The notes: generated from the letters alone by a model not told the origin. Counted from the first letter of the stretch, positions 22,701 to 30,762 are shown. The stretch: 32,705 nt of DNA from CALROG01 sp943369755 (GCA_943369755.1 CALROG020000041.1:1-32705), one strand, 5' to 3'. A program made the numbers and translations.

Positions 22701-23201
22701 ATGATTGGACTCGGATTTTTGGCGGTGGGGCTGCTGTGGCTGGCACTGAGCTGGTATTTGGCGACCCGCTTGCCCGCTTGGTTCGGCGTCGTCAAACCGG
22801 TATGGCGATGGATTCTTGGCACCGCTTTGTTCCTGGTGCTGCTGGTCGGCCCGTTTGTGGACCACATCGTGGGGATGCGGCAGTTTGAGAAGCTCTGCAA
22901 GGAGCAGACGCGAGTACAAATTTATCCAAACTCAATCAATGCAAAGTCTATTGAGTTTGTGTCAGGTAAGTACCAAGATCTATCTAATAACGCTGTTCGA
23001 ATTCAAGAAGCGCAAAACCAGCTTGTTGACCGAGATTCAAACGAGGTTGTCGCAAGATACAACCACTTCAGTACTAAAGGCGGTTGGCTTGGCCCGCTGA
23101 TAAGGCTTGGCAGTGACTATGGTTGCTCGGCTGAGTACTCATATCACCCAGAATCTCAAAAGCTAGCTCCTCTGAGAAAAATGATCACGTCCTACAAGTG
23201 A
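22701..23201 (+). CDS. Unknown membrane protein with AT-rich second half
   Basis: 166 residues from ATG 22701, which follows a GGAGGG site. Two hydrophobic helices (about residues 3-20 and 36-54; GLGFLAVGLLWLALSWYLA and WILGTALFLVLLVGPFVDH) are followed by a polar domain of about 110 residues with two Cys. No family recognised. The DNA changes sharply: up to about 22915 it is GC-rich like its neighbours. From there to the stop it is AT-rich, with codons such as TTA, ATA and AAT that are otherwise rare in this window. That suggests the soluble domain was acquired by recombination, or that the gene was imported. A repeat copy lies just upstream. Confidence 0.7.
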   Translation: MIGLGFLAVGLLWLALSWYLATRLPAWFGVVKPVWRWILGTALFLVLLVGPFVDHIVGMRQFEKLCKEQTRVQIYPNSINAKSIEFVSGKYQDLSNNAVRIQEAQNQLVDRDSNEVVARYNHFSTKGGWLGPLIRLGSDYGCSAEYSYHPESQKLAPLRKMITSYK

Positions 23202-23210
23202 GGAAGCACC

Positions 23211-23306
23211 ATGAACCGCAAGAAGTGCCCCCGTTTGTTTGAACAGCATTCCCCGATTTACAAGTGGACTTCGGGCGGCTTGATGCCGGTCACCACCCGC
23301 GCATAG
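23211..23306 (+). CDS. Possible short or truncated gene remnant (31 codons)
   Basis: An ATG 9 bp after the membrane protein stop, preceded by a good AGGAAG ribosome site, opens a 31-codon frame beginning MNRKKCPRLFEQHSPIYKW. The last third runs into the 3' end of the convergent NADH dehydrogenase gene. The first 18 or so codons look like a real polar N-terminus, so this may be the beginning of a gene whose remainder was lost, or a small co-translated peptide. No family recognised; low confidence. Confidence 0.25.
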   Translation: MNRKKCPRLFEQHSPIYKWTSGGLMPVTTRA

Positions 23307-24616
23307 CGCGTAAAGCTCCAGTAGGCCCAGGCCCAGTCCATCAGCACCACCAGCCGGTTGCGAAAGCCGATCAAGAAATACACGTGGGCGAACAGCCAGA
23401 ACAGCCAGGCAAAGTAGCCCGAAAACCGCAACGGCCCCAGCGGGGAAGTCAGGTCCACCACCGCAGCGTTGCGGCCAATGGTGGCCAGGTTGCCGTAGTC
23501 GCGGTAGCGAAACGGCTGGCTTGGTGTGCCGCTGAGGCGGCGCAAGATGTTGGCCGCTGCGGCGCGGCCCATTTGCTTGGCCGCCGGTGACACCCCCGGC
23601 ACCGCGGTGGGCGGGCGGCCCGGCACGTGGCTCATGGCGGCGGCCAGGTCGCCAATGACGCTGATGCCGGGGTGGCCGGCCAGGCTCAGGTCGGGCTGCA
23701 CCCGTACGCGGCCAGCGCGGTCGGTCTCGCAGCCGGTGGCTGTGGCGAGCTGCTGGCCCAGCGGCGAGGCCGCCACACCGGCCGCCCAGACCATGCATTT
23801 GCTATTAATTTGATAGTGGCTCGCGCTTGCTGCATGCGGGCCAGAGGCCGATTCTGTTGATTCAACCGATAAACCCGCCGCGTCAATGGCGGTAACGCGG
23901 GCGTTCAGCCGCACCTGAACGCCCAGCCGTTCGAGCTGTTCGCGGGCGCGCAGGCTCAGCGCTTCGGGCATGGCCTGTAATACCCGCGGCCCGCCTTCGA
24001 GCAAGATGATCTTGGCGCTGGCCGGGTCAATATGGCGAAACTCGCCGGGCAGGGTGTGGCGCGCAATCTCGGCCAGCGTGCCGGCCATCTCCACGCCCGT
24101 GGGGCCGCCACCCACCACCACAAAGGTAAGCCAGGCGTCGCGCTTGTGCGCATCGGGTTCGTTCTCGGCGGCTTCAAAGGCCAACAGGATGCGGCGGCGG
24201 ATTTCAAACGCGTCGTCCAGCGTCTTCAGGCCCGGCGCAAAGGCTGCCCATTCGTCGTGGCCAAAGTAGCTGTGGGTGGCCCCGGCGGCCACGATCAGGT
24301 GGTCCCAGGGCAGGGCGGCACGGCCTTTGATGTGTACGCAGCGGGCGCTGGGGTCAATGCCCGTTACTTCACCGAGCAGCGTGGTCAGGTTGGCCTGCTG
24401 GCGGAACAGGTGACGAATGGGTGCCGCAATCGCCGGGGCTGACAGCCCGGCGGTCGCCACCTGGTAAAGCAGGGGCTGAAAGAGGTGGTGGTTGGTCTTG
24501 TCCACCAGGGTTACGTCCACCGCCGCGCCGCGCAGGGCCCGGGCGGCTTCCAGCCCGCCAAATCCGCAACCAATGATGACGACGCGGGGGCGCGCTGTAG
24601 CGCTTGATAGGGTCAT
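23258..24616 (-). CDS. ndh: Type II NADH dehydrogenase (NDH-2), non-proton-pumping
   Basis: 452 residues. The FAD-binding motif is VVIIGCGFGGLEAARAL (residues 12-28) and the NADH-binding motif FVVVGGGPTGVEMAGTLAE (165-183). Family marks NHHLFQPLLYQVATAGLS, MVWAAGVAASPL and ISVIGDLA follow. The C-terminus (GYFAWLFWLFAHVYFLIGF and onward) is the amphipathic/hydrophobic membrane anchor. It feeds electrons from NADH to quinone at the inner membrane. Residues 256-272 are encoded by an in-frame dispersed repeat (23801-23849) placed just before the WAAGV motif, a region where family members normally have a tight turn. The start at 24616 has only a weak ribosome site. Divergent from the LLM oxidoreductase gene. 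Confidence 0.9.
   Translation of the reverse strand: MTLSSATARPRVVIIGCGFGGLEAARALRGAAVDVTLVDKTNHHLFQPLLYQVATAGLSAPAIAAPIRHLFRQQANLTTLLGEVTGIDPSARCVHIKGRAALPWDHLIVAAGATHSYFGHDEWAAFAPGLKTLDDAFEIRRRILLAFEAAENEPDAHKRDAWLTFVVVGGGPTGVEMAGTLAEIARHTLPGEFRHIDPASAKIILLEGGPRVLQAMPEALSLRAREQLERLGVQVRLNARVTAIDAAGLSVESTESASGPHAASASHYQINSKCMVWAAGVAASPLGQQLATATGCETDRAGRVRVQPDLSLAGHPGISVIGDLAAAMSHVPGRPPTAVPGVSPAAKQMGRAAAANILRRLSGTPSQPFRYRDYGNLATIGRNAAVVDLTSPLGPLRFSGYFAWLFWLFAHVYFLIGFRNRLVVLMDWAWAYWSFTRYARVVTGIKPPEVHL
23801..23849 (-). repeat. Dispersed repeat, copy D (inside the NDH-2 gene)
   Basis: Read on the minus strand it ends CGAGCCACTATCAAATTAAT then AGC, after GGCCTCTGGCCCGCATGCAG. It encodes residues 256-272 of the NADH dehydrogenase without breaking the frame. 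Confidence 0.75.
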
Positions 24617-24674
24617 GCCGGGGATTATGCGCGGCACGCTGCAACGCTTGCGCTGTTGTGCGAAGCTCTTGTAC

Positions 24675-25682
24675 ATGTATGACAACCTCAGGCTTTCCGT
24701 GCTGGACCAATCCGTGGCCGGTGTTGGCCGCGCGCAAGACCAGTCGATCCGCAACACGCTGGCGCTGGCCGAACACTGCGAGGCACTGGGCTACCACCGC
24801 TTCTGGGTGAGCGAGCACCACAACCTGCCCACCATCGTGGGCACCGCGCCCGAGGTGTTGATGGCCGCCATTGCAGCGCGTACGCAGCGCATCCGCATTG
24901 GCAGCGCGGGCGTGATGCTGCCGCACTACGCCGCGCTGAAAGTGGCCGAGCAGTTCCGCGTGCTGGACGCGCTGGCGCCGGGGCGCATCGACCTGGGCGT
25001 GGGCCGCGCGCCCGGCAGTGACCAGCGAACCGCCTTGCTGCTCAACGACGAAAACCGCGCGGCGGACGACTTTCCGCAGCAGGTGCTGGAGCTACAGGCC
25101 TGGGTCAGTGGTGCCGGTGTGCCTGAGGGCCACCCCGGCTACGGCATTCATGCGCTGCCCCAGGCCGATACAGCGCCGCAGGTCTGGATGCTGGGCAGCT
25201 CAAGTTACGGCGCACAGTTGGCGGCCCACCTGGGCCTGCCCTACGCGTTTGCCTGGTTCATTACCGACGGGCAGGGCGCGGCGCAGGCGCTGGATTTGTA
25301 CCGCAGCCTGTTCAAGCCCGGCGTTATTGCAAAGTCGCAGGCGGTGGTGTGCGTCTGGGCGCTGGCGGCTGACACCGAAGAACAGGCCTGGCACTTGTTT
25401 CAAAGCCGCGAACGGGCCCGGGTTGACCGCAATCTGGGCCGCTTTGGCCCCTTGCTGCCACCCGATGAAGCCCGCCGCGCGTACAGCCCGGCCGAGCAGA
25501 TGCAGGTGGCACAGTTGCGCAGCAATGCGCTGGTAGGCACCGGCGCGCAGGTGGCGGGCAAGCTGCGCGCGCTCGCGGCCGAGCTGAAGGTTGATGAGCT
25601 GGCAGTGATCACCTGGACCTGGGACCCGGCGGCGCAAAGGCGTTCGTATGAAATTCTGGCGCGCGAGTTCGCGCTATCCTGA
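24675..25682 (+). CDS. LLM class flavin-dependent oxidoreductase (luciferase-like)
   Basis: 335 residues of the bacterial luciferase-like TIM-barrel family, MsnO8 type. Typical strings are LRLSVLDQSVAGVGR at the N-terminus, HRFWVSEHHNLPTIVGTAPE, GSAGVMLPHYAALKVAEQFR and the phosphate/flavin loop APGRIDLGVGRAPGSD. It uses reduced FMN and oxygen, or reduces a cofactor; the substrate is unknown. The ATG at 24675 starts the conserved N-terminus directly. Its stop is 21 bp before the methionine synthase-like gene on the same strand, so the two are likely co-transcribed, which may be functionally meaningful. Confidence 0.9.
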   Translation: MYDNLRLSVLDQSVAGVGRAQDQSIRNTLALAEHCEALGYHRFWVSEHHNLPTIVGTAPEVLMAAIAARTQRIRIGSAGVMLPHYAALKVAEQFRVLDALAPGRIDLGVGRAPGSDQRTALLLNDENRAADDFPQQVLELQAWVSGAGVPEGHPGYGIHALPQADTAPQVWMLGSSSYGAQLAAHLGLPYAFAWFITDGQGAAQALDLYRSLFKPGVIAKSQAVVCVWALAADTEEQAWHLFQSRERARVDRNLGRFGPLLPPDEARRAYSPAEQMQVAQLRSNALVGTGAQVAGKLRALAAELKVDELAVITWTWDPAAQRRSYEILAREFALS

Positions 25683-25703
25683 GCAGCAAAAGAAGGAGCC
25701 ACC

Positions 25704-26723
25704 ATGTTTGAAACCGCCATCGCAGGCAGCCTGCCCAAACCGGCCTGGCTGGCCGAAACCCAAAAGCTCTGGCCGCAGTGGAAGGCCGAGGGCGACGAGT
25801 TGCGCCAGGCCAAGGCCGACGCCACGCTGCTGTGGATCAAGGCACAGGAAGACGCCGGCCTGGACGTGGTGGGCGACGGCGAACAGGCCCGCCAGCACTT
25901 TGTGCATGGTTTTCTGGAGCAGGTAGAAGGCATCGACTTTGCGAACAAGGTCAAGATGGGCATTCGCAACAACCGCTACGACGCGATGGTGCCGCAGGTG
26001 GTGGCGCAGCTCAGGCTCAAAGGTCGGGTTCATGCGTTCGAGGCGCAACTGGCCCGGGCCCACACCAGGAAGAAGCTCAAGTTCACATTGCCCGGCCCCA
26101 TGACAATTGTGGACACCGTGGCCGACCGTTTTTACGGCGACCGGGTGAAGATGGCGTTTGCCTTTGCCGAGCTGCTGAACCAGGAGGCGCTGGCCCTACA
26201 GGCCGATGGCGTGGACATCATCCAGTTTGATGAACCGGCCTTCAATGTGTACATGAAAGAAGCCGCAGACTGGGGCGTGCAGGCGCTGGAGCGCGCGGCC
26301 CGGGGGCTTACCTGCACGACCGCGGTGCACATCTGCTACGGCTACGGCATTCAGGCCAATGTGGACTGGAAGAACACCCTGGGGCAGGAGTGGCGCCAGT
26401 ATGAAGCGGTGTTCCCGGCGCTGGCCAAAAGCAGCATCCAGCAGGTCAGCCTGGAGTGTTACCACTCGCATGTGCCGCCTGAACTCATGAAACTGCTGGA
26501 AGGCAAAGACGTGATGGTCGGGGTGATTGACGTGGCCAGCGAGGTGGTGGAAACGCCCGAGCAGGTGGCCGACACCATTGGCCAGGCCTTGCAGTTTGTG
26601 CCAAAGCAGCGGCTGATTCCCTGCACCAATTGCGGCCTGGCCCCGATGAGCCGCGCGGTGGCCTTGGCCAAGCTGGAGGCGCTGGCCAAGGGCGCGGCGC
26701 TGGCACGTCAACGCTACGCCTGA
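25704..26723 (+). CDS. MesD-like short cobalamin-independent methionine synthase
   Basis: 339 residues equal to the catalytic C-terminal barrel of MetE, without the N-terminal folate domain. It begins TAIAGSLPKPAWLAETQKLW and contains VVGDGEQARQHFVHGF, LPGPMTIVDTVADRFYGDR and IIQFDEPAFNVYM. The zinc site is His209 and Cys211 in AVHICYGYG, probably Glu251 in SLECYHSHVP, and Cys310 in CTNCGLAP. These strings match what I recall of MesD, the short methionine synthase that works with MesX (DUF1852) and needs oxygen. No DUF1852 gene is in the window; the neighbours are a flavin oxidoreductase and a cupin. It transfers a methyl group to homocysteine; the methyl donor is uncertain. A ribosome site AAGGAG precedes ATG 25704. 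Confidence 0.87.
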   Translation: MFETAIAGSLPKPAWLAETQKLWPQWKAEGDELRQAKADATLLWIKAQEDAGLDVVGDGEQARQHFVHGFLEQVEGIDFANKVKMGIRNNRYDAMVPQVVAQLRLKGRVHAFEAQLARAHTRKKLKFTLPGPMTIVDTVADRFYGDRVKMAFAFAELLNQEALALQADGVDIIQFDEPAFNVYMKEAADWGVQALERAARGLTCTTAVHICYGYGIQANVDWKNTLGQEWRQYEAVFPALAKSSIQQVSLECYHSHVPPELMKLLEGKDVMVGVIDVASEVVETPEQVADTIGQALQFVPKQRLIPCTNCGLAPMSRAVALAKLEALAKGAALARQRYA

Positions 26724-26732
26724 GCACAAGCC

Positions 26733-27221
26733 ATGCCCTTGCACGACCACGACCACGACCGTCCAGCCTGGAAGCACGACGGCGTGCGTGTCATTCCCGC
26801 AAACCAACTCGACAGCAATACTGCACAGACGCCGGGCATGGACCGCAAGGCGGCCATCAACTTTGCACGCGTGGGTGCCCAGAAGCTCTGGGCCGGTACC
26901 GTCACCATTCACGCCAACGCCAAGACCGGTGCCCACCACCATGGGCCTCTGGAAAGCGTGATCTACATCGTACGAGGCCATGCCCGCATGCGTTGGGGCG
27001 AGCAACTGGAATTCACCGCCGAGGCCGGGCCGGGCGACTTCATTTACGTGCCGCCCTATGTGCCGCACCAGGAGATCAATGCCAGTGCGACCGAGCCGCT
27101 GGAATGCGTGCTGTGCCGCAGCGACGGCGAGGCCGTGGCGGTGAACCTGGCCATCGAGCCGGTTGAGAAGCCACAGTCTGTGCTGTGGATAGACCCGACC
27201 CATCCGCACGGCGGCCAGTAG
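26733..27221 (+). CDS. Cupin domain protein
   Basis: 162 residues with a His/Asp-rich start (MPLHDHDHDRPAWKHD) and one cupin beta-barrel. Motif 1 is GAHHHGPLESVIYIVRGHAR (His68-70, Glu74) and motif 2 is GDFIYVPPYVPHQEIN (His112), so a mononuclear metal site is likely. A family of such proteins was once annotated as putative mannose-6-phosphate isomerase, but the reaction is not known; they may be dioxygenases or ligand binders. It begins 9 bp after the methionine synthase-like gene and should be in the same operon. A link to sulfur or one-carbon metabolism is inference only. Confidence 0.85.
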   Translation: MPLHDHDHDRPAWKHDGVRVIPANQLDSNTAQTPGMDRKAAINFARVGAQKLWAGTVTIHANAKTGAHHHGPLESVIYIVRGHARMRWGEQLEFTAEAGPGDFIYVPPYVPHQEINASATEPLECVLCRSDGEAVAVNLAIEPVEKPQSVLWIDPTHPHGGQ

Positions 27222-27270
27222 CGACGCCCATGCAGCCGGTGTGCGCGGCCCTGCAACCGTCAAGCCCGGT

Positions 27271-28716
27271 TCATTGTCGGCGCGCCAGCGTCTCGCGTAG
27301 CGCGCGGCGCGACAGTTTTCCTGGTGCCTGTGGGTTGACTGTGTCTAGCTGAACCACCCGAAATTTCACCCACCAGTACTCCTGGCAGACCGGTACCAGG
27401 GCCTGCACAATCCGGTCTTGCTGCGCCGCCGCCTGGCCCGACAGCGCCACCCAGACTTCTTCGACACCCAGCGCGTTGGGCAGCGAACACACGGCCAGTT
27501 CATGGGCCGGTACTTGCGTGCTGAGGAGGCGTGCCTCAATGGCTTCGGGCAGCAGTTTGACCCCGCCAAGGTTCATCAGGTCTGCAATCCGGCCTTGGAC
27601 GCGCAGGTGCTGCGGGTCGGGCATGCAGCCCACGTCGCCGGGGTAGAACCAGCCGTCATGAAAGTTTGTACCGGGGCCCGCTTCGTCCAGATAGCCGCTC
27701 ACCATGCTCGGCGTGCGCAGGCGAATATGCCCGGTTTCTCCCCAGGGTCGGCGCTGGTGATTGTCGTCGACGATTTCGCTCAGGCAGCCGGCACGCAGCA
27801 GCAGGGCGGCTGCATCGGCGCTTGGCCCGTTGGCTGCCATGCCGGCCTCGTTGGAGGCGTAGACCTCATCAAACTGCGTCGCGAGCAAAGCCAGCGCTTG
27901 CTGCTGCAGCTGCGGGCTGACGCTGGCACCGCCACAAAAAATGTGCAGCGCCTCAGGCTTTTGAAAACCCGGCGGCAGGGTGTTCAACCACTGGCTCAGG
28001 ATACCGGGAAGGCAGAACAGGTGCGTGACACCATCCCGTGCAAAAACCTTCCAGGCGCTGGCGGGCGGGGCCAGGACCACGGTCGCGCCGGCCCGTGCAC
28101 AGGCGTTGGCTTGAAAACAGGCGGTTGACGCGGCGGGCTGCAGCGTCAAGAGGAATCGTGATGCAGACGTAACGCCGAGCAACGCCATCACATTGCTTAC
28201 GCGCCGGTCCAGGTCCTGGCGCGTGAGCAGCATGCGACGCGTGGCACCCGTGGTGCCGGATGATCGTGCGACACGGGCCGGTGCGTTGGCCGGCAAGGTC
28301 GGCGCGGCCAGATGAGGCAAGTCGCCGCGCAGGCGCAACTGCGCCAGCCAGTGCGGCGTAAGCAACTGCCAGGCGCAGGGTGGCTCCAGCGGTGGTTTCC
28401 AGTTGGTGAGCAACAGGTCTGCGCGCTGGGGCAAGGTGGCCCACGGCTCGCTGTGTGGCTCAAGAATCGCGTCGCTCACGGCACCGAGTTGTTCGCAGGC
28501 CAGCACCAGCAGCCAATGCAGGTAGCGGTCCTCACAGATCAGCGCCACCCGGGTGCCCGCTTGTGCGCCCAGCGCCTGCAAGGCGGCGCATACCCGTACC
28601 AGGTCTTGCTGAAAGCTGGCCCAGGTAACGGCTTTGCCCTGGTCGATGACGGCCAGCGCTTGCGGCCGGTTTTGGGCGTGCTGCGCTATGTAGTCTGGGG
28701 TGGTTGGCAGACGCAT
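27271..28716 (-). CDS. AMP-binding (class I adenylate-forming) enzyme, divergent
   Basis: 481 residues. The phosphate loop is RSSGTTGATRRM (151-162), with Arg where the canonical Pro-Lys stands (usual form SSGTTGxPK). YASNEAGMAANG stands in for the usual YGxTE. GWFYPGDVGCMPD and the hinge LRVQGRIADLMNLGGVKLLPE are present, and the terminal catalytic Lys is kept at about 467 (APGKLSRR). It probably activates a carboxylic acid as acyl-AMP or acyl-CoA, but the departures in the loop mean that specificity and even the CoA step are uncertain. No Shine-Dalgarno is seen before ATG 28716; a perfect stem-loop ends 1 nt before it. It lies downstream of the MDR gene on the same strand. Confidence 0.85.
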   Translation of the reverse strand: MRLPTTPDYIAQHAQNRPQALAVIDQGKAVTWASFQQDLVRVCAALQALGAQAGTRVALICEDRYLHWLLVLACEQLGAVSDAILEPHSEPWATLPQRADLLLTNWKPPLEPPCAWQLLTPHWLAQLRLRGDLPHLAAPTLPANAPARVARSSGTTGATRRMLLTRQDLDRRVSNVMALLGVTSASRFLLTLQPAASTACFQANACARAGATVVLAPPASAWKVFARDGVTHLFCLPGILSQWLNTLPPGFQKPEALHIFCGGASVSPQLQQQALALLATQFDEVYASNEAGMAANGPSADAAALLLRAGCLSEIVDDNHQRRPWGETGHIRLRTPSMVSGYLDEAGPGTNFHDGWFYPGDVGCMPDPQHLRVQGRIADLMNLGGVKLLPEAIEARLLSTQVPAHELAVCSLPNALGVEEVWVALSGQAAAQQDRIVQALVPVCQEYWWVKFRVVQLDTVNPQAPGKLSRRALRETLARRQ

Positions 28717-28717
28717 T

Positions 28718-28738
28718 GGGCCATTGTAGAAATGGCCC
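28718..28738 (-). terminator. Perfect 8-bp stem-loop between MDR and AMP-binding genes
   Basis: GGGCCATT and AATGGCCC flank a 5-nt loop. It is 8 bp past the MDR gene stop and ends 1 nt before the ATG of the AMP-binding gene, so it occupies that gene's ribosome-site position. It could terminate the MDR transcript or restrict translation of the downstream gene. Confidence 0.5.
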
Positions 28739-28746
28739 GGCCGGCT

Positions 28747-29784
28747 TCAGGCTTGCGCGACCTTGAGTACCAGCTTGCCGAAGTTCTCACCCGAAAACAG
28801 TTTGAGCAGCGCCTCGGGGAAGTTGGCAATTCCCTCGACGATGTCTTCCTTGCTTTTCATCCGGCCGTCTTTCAGGTAACCCGCCATCTCGGCCACGGCC
28901 AGCGGGAAGCGGTCGGTGTAGTCAAACACCACAATACCCTCCATCCGGGCCCGGTTGACCAGCAAGCTCAGGTAGTTCTTGGGGCCCTGGATCGGCGTGG
29001 TGTTGTTGTATTGGCTGATCGCGCCGCAAATGATGATGCGGGCCCCGCGTGAGATGCGGGCCAGCACGTCGTCCAGAATCTCGCCACCCACATTGTCGAA
29101 ATAGATGTCCACGCCTTTGGGGCAGTGCTCCTTGAGGCCGGCCTTGACGTTGCCGGCCTTGTAGTCAATGCAGGCGTCAAAGCCCAGCTCATTGACCACC
29201 CAGTCGCACTTGGCGCGGCCCCCGGCAATGCCCACCACCCGGCAGCCCTTGATCTTGGCCAGCTGGCCCACGGTTTGCCCCACCGCACCGGCAGCGCCCG
29301 AGACCACCACAGTTTCGCCAGGTTTGGGCATGCCCACGTCCATCAAACCGAAATAGCCGGTCATGCCCGGCATGCCCAGCACGTTGAGCCACTGGGTCAG
29401 GCTGCCGGCGCGCTGGTCAATGCGGAACAGGCCGCTGCGCTTGATCTGGTCTTCTGGCACCAGGCAGTATTCCTGCACGCCCGGGCTGGCCGAAACAATG
29501 TCGCCTGCCGCGAACTTCGGGTTTTTAGAGGCCACCACCTTGCCAATGCCGCCGGCTCGCATCACCTCGCCAATGGCCACCGGCGGGATGTAGCTCTTGC
29601 CCTCGTTCATCCAGCCACGCATGGCCGGGTCAAGCGACAGCGCCAGGGTTTGAATCAGCACCCCGCCCTCGGCCGGTTCAGCCACCGGCTCGGTGGTGAA
29701 GCTCCAGCATTCGCGCCCCGGTGTGCCCACCGGGCGCTGGGCCAGGCGGACCTGATGGTTGGTGAGGGTGGTGGCGATGGTCAT
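28747..29784 (-). CDS. NADP-dependent MDR oxidoreductase (CurA / prostaglandin reductase-like)
   Basis: 345 residues of the zinc-free medium-chain reductase family. It starts NHQVRLAQRPVGTPG and contains LSLDPAMRGWMNEGKSYIPP, a hallmark of the leukotriene B4 dehydrogenase / CurA subgroup. The nucleotide-binding turn is VSGAAGAVGQTVGQLAKIKG. VDIYFDNVGGEILDDVLARI and GAISQYNNT complete the pattern. Such enzymes reduce the C=C bond of enones using NADPH. ATG 29784 follows CAGGAAG; an in-frame upstream ATG (29877) begins non-conserved sequence. The gene is divergent from the SDR gene, with 158 bp between starts. Confidence 0.92.
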   Translation of the reverse strand: MTIATTLTNHQVRLAQRPVGTPGRECWSFTTEPVAEPAEGGVLIQTLALSLDPAMRGWMNEGKSYIPPVAIGEVMRAGGIGKVVASKNPKFAAGDIVSASPGVQEYCLVPEDQIKRSGLFRIDQRAGSLTQWLNVLGMPGMTGYFGLMDVGMPKPGETVVVSGAAGAVGQTVGQLAKIKGCRVVGIAGGRAKCDWVVNELGFDACIDYKAGNVKAGLKEHCPKGVDIYFDNVGGEILDDVLARISRGARIIICGAISQYNNTTPIQGPKNYLSLLVNRARMEGIVVFDYTDRFPLAVAEMAGYLKDGRMKSKEDIVEGIANFPEALLKLFSGENFGKLVLKVAQA

Positions 29785-29942
29785 GGTGCTTCCTGGGGGT
29801 TGCCGTAAACGGTTTCGGATGGTACTGAAAAGGCCCGTTTGCCAGGGTAGCGCACGTGACAGGCATTGCGGTTGCAAACTCTATGCTTGCAGACTCGCGG
29901 CTGGCTCTGTGCCAAAACAGCCGCCTAGACAAGGAGCATTCA

Positions 29943-30740
29943 ATGACCGTTGCCAACCCCATCGCGCTGATCACCGGGGCCTCATCCGGCATTGGTGAAG
30001 CATTGGCACCATGCTTTGCCCGGGCCGGGTACGACCTGGTGCTGGTGGCGCGCAGCGCCGACAAGCTGCACCTGCTGGCCGATGCGCTGGCATCAGACTA
30101 CGGCGTCAAGGCCTGGGTTGAACCGGCCGACCTGGCCTTGCCCGGCGCAGCCGCCCGCCTGGTGGCCACCCTGAAGCGCAAACGCCGCAGCATTGACGTG
30201 CTGGTCAACAATGCCGGCGTGTTGGCGCAAGGCCCGTTTACCGGCATGAAGCCCGACGAAGCTGCAGGAATGATTGACCTGAACATCTCGGGCCTGACGG
30301 CGTTGCTCAACGCGCTGCTGCCCGGCATGGTGGCACGTGGCTCAGGGCGGGTGCTCAACGTCGCCTCCATCGCGGCCTTTCAACCCGTGCCTACCCTGGC
30401 CACCTATGCGGCAACCAAGGCCTATGTGCTGTCGCTCACCGAGTCGCTGGCTGAAGAGTTGCGCGGCAGCGGCGTGAGCATCACCGCGCTGTGCCCTGGC
30501 ATTACTGCCACACCCATGCTGGGCAAGGCCGCGAATGCCAATTCACGGCTGGCCGAACTGCCGGGCTTCTTGATTGGCGACGTGCAAGATGTAGCGCGTC
30601 AGGGCTTTGAGGCCTGCATGAAGGGCGACGTGATCTGCGTGCCTGGCGTGGTCAATCGCGCCGCCATGATTGCCTCGCGCAGCACCCCGAAATGGCTGGT
30701 GCGGCGCATTGGCGGGCTGATCGGCCGGCAGTCACTTTGA
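29943..30740 (+). CDS. SDR family NAD(P)-dependent oxidoreductase
   Basis: 265 residues, classical short-chain dehydrogenase. Cofactor loop TGASSGIGEA (11-20), VNNAGVLAQG (88-97), and the catalytic Ser142 (VASIAAF), Tyr155 and Lys159 (YAATKAY) are intact. The sequence VLVARSADKLHLLADAL after the second strand, with an Arg near the cofactor ribose, suggests NADPH preference. The later LCPGITATPM is also typical, and the C-terminus carries basic residues (RRIGGLIGRQSL). Substrate unknown; the group includes short-chain acyl dehydrogenases annotated as DltE-like. ATG 29943 follows AAGGAGC. A dispersed repeat lies just after the stop. Confidence 0.92.
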   Translation: MTVANPIALITGASSGIGEALAPCFARAGYDLVLVARSADKLHLLADALASDYGVKAWVEPADLALPGAAARLVATLKRKRRSIDVLVNNAGVLAQGPFTGMKPDEAAGMIDLNISGLTALLNALLPGMVARGSGRVLNVASIAAFQPVPTLATYAATKAYVLSLTESLAEELRGSGVSITALCPGITATPMLGKAANANSRLAELPGFLIGDVQDVARQGFEACMKGDVICVPGVVNRAAMIASRSTPKWLVRRIGGLIGRQSL

Positions 30741-30762
30741 CAAGTAGATTTGTGCAAAACAG

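Noticed and set aside
23801..23849. Intein or frameshift in the NDH-2 gene
   Set aside because: The insertion is only about 17 codons, keeps the frame, and matches the dispersed repeat.
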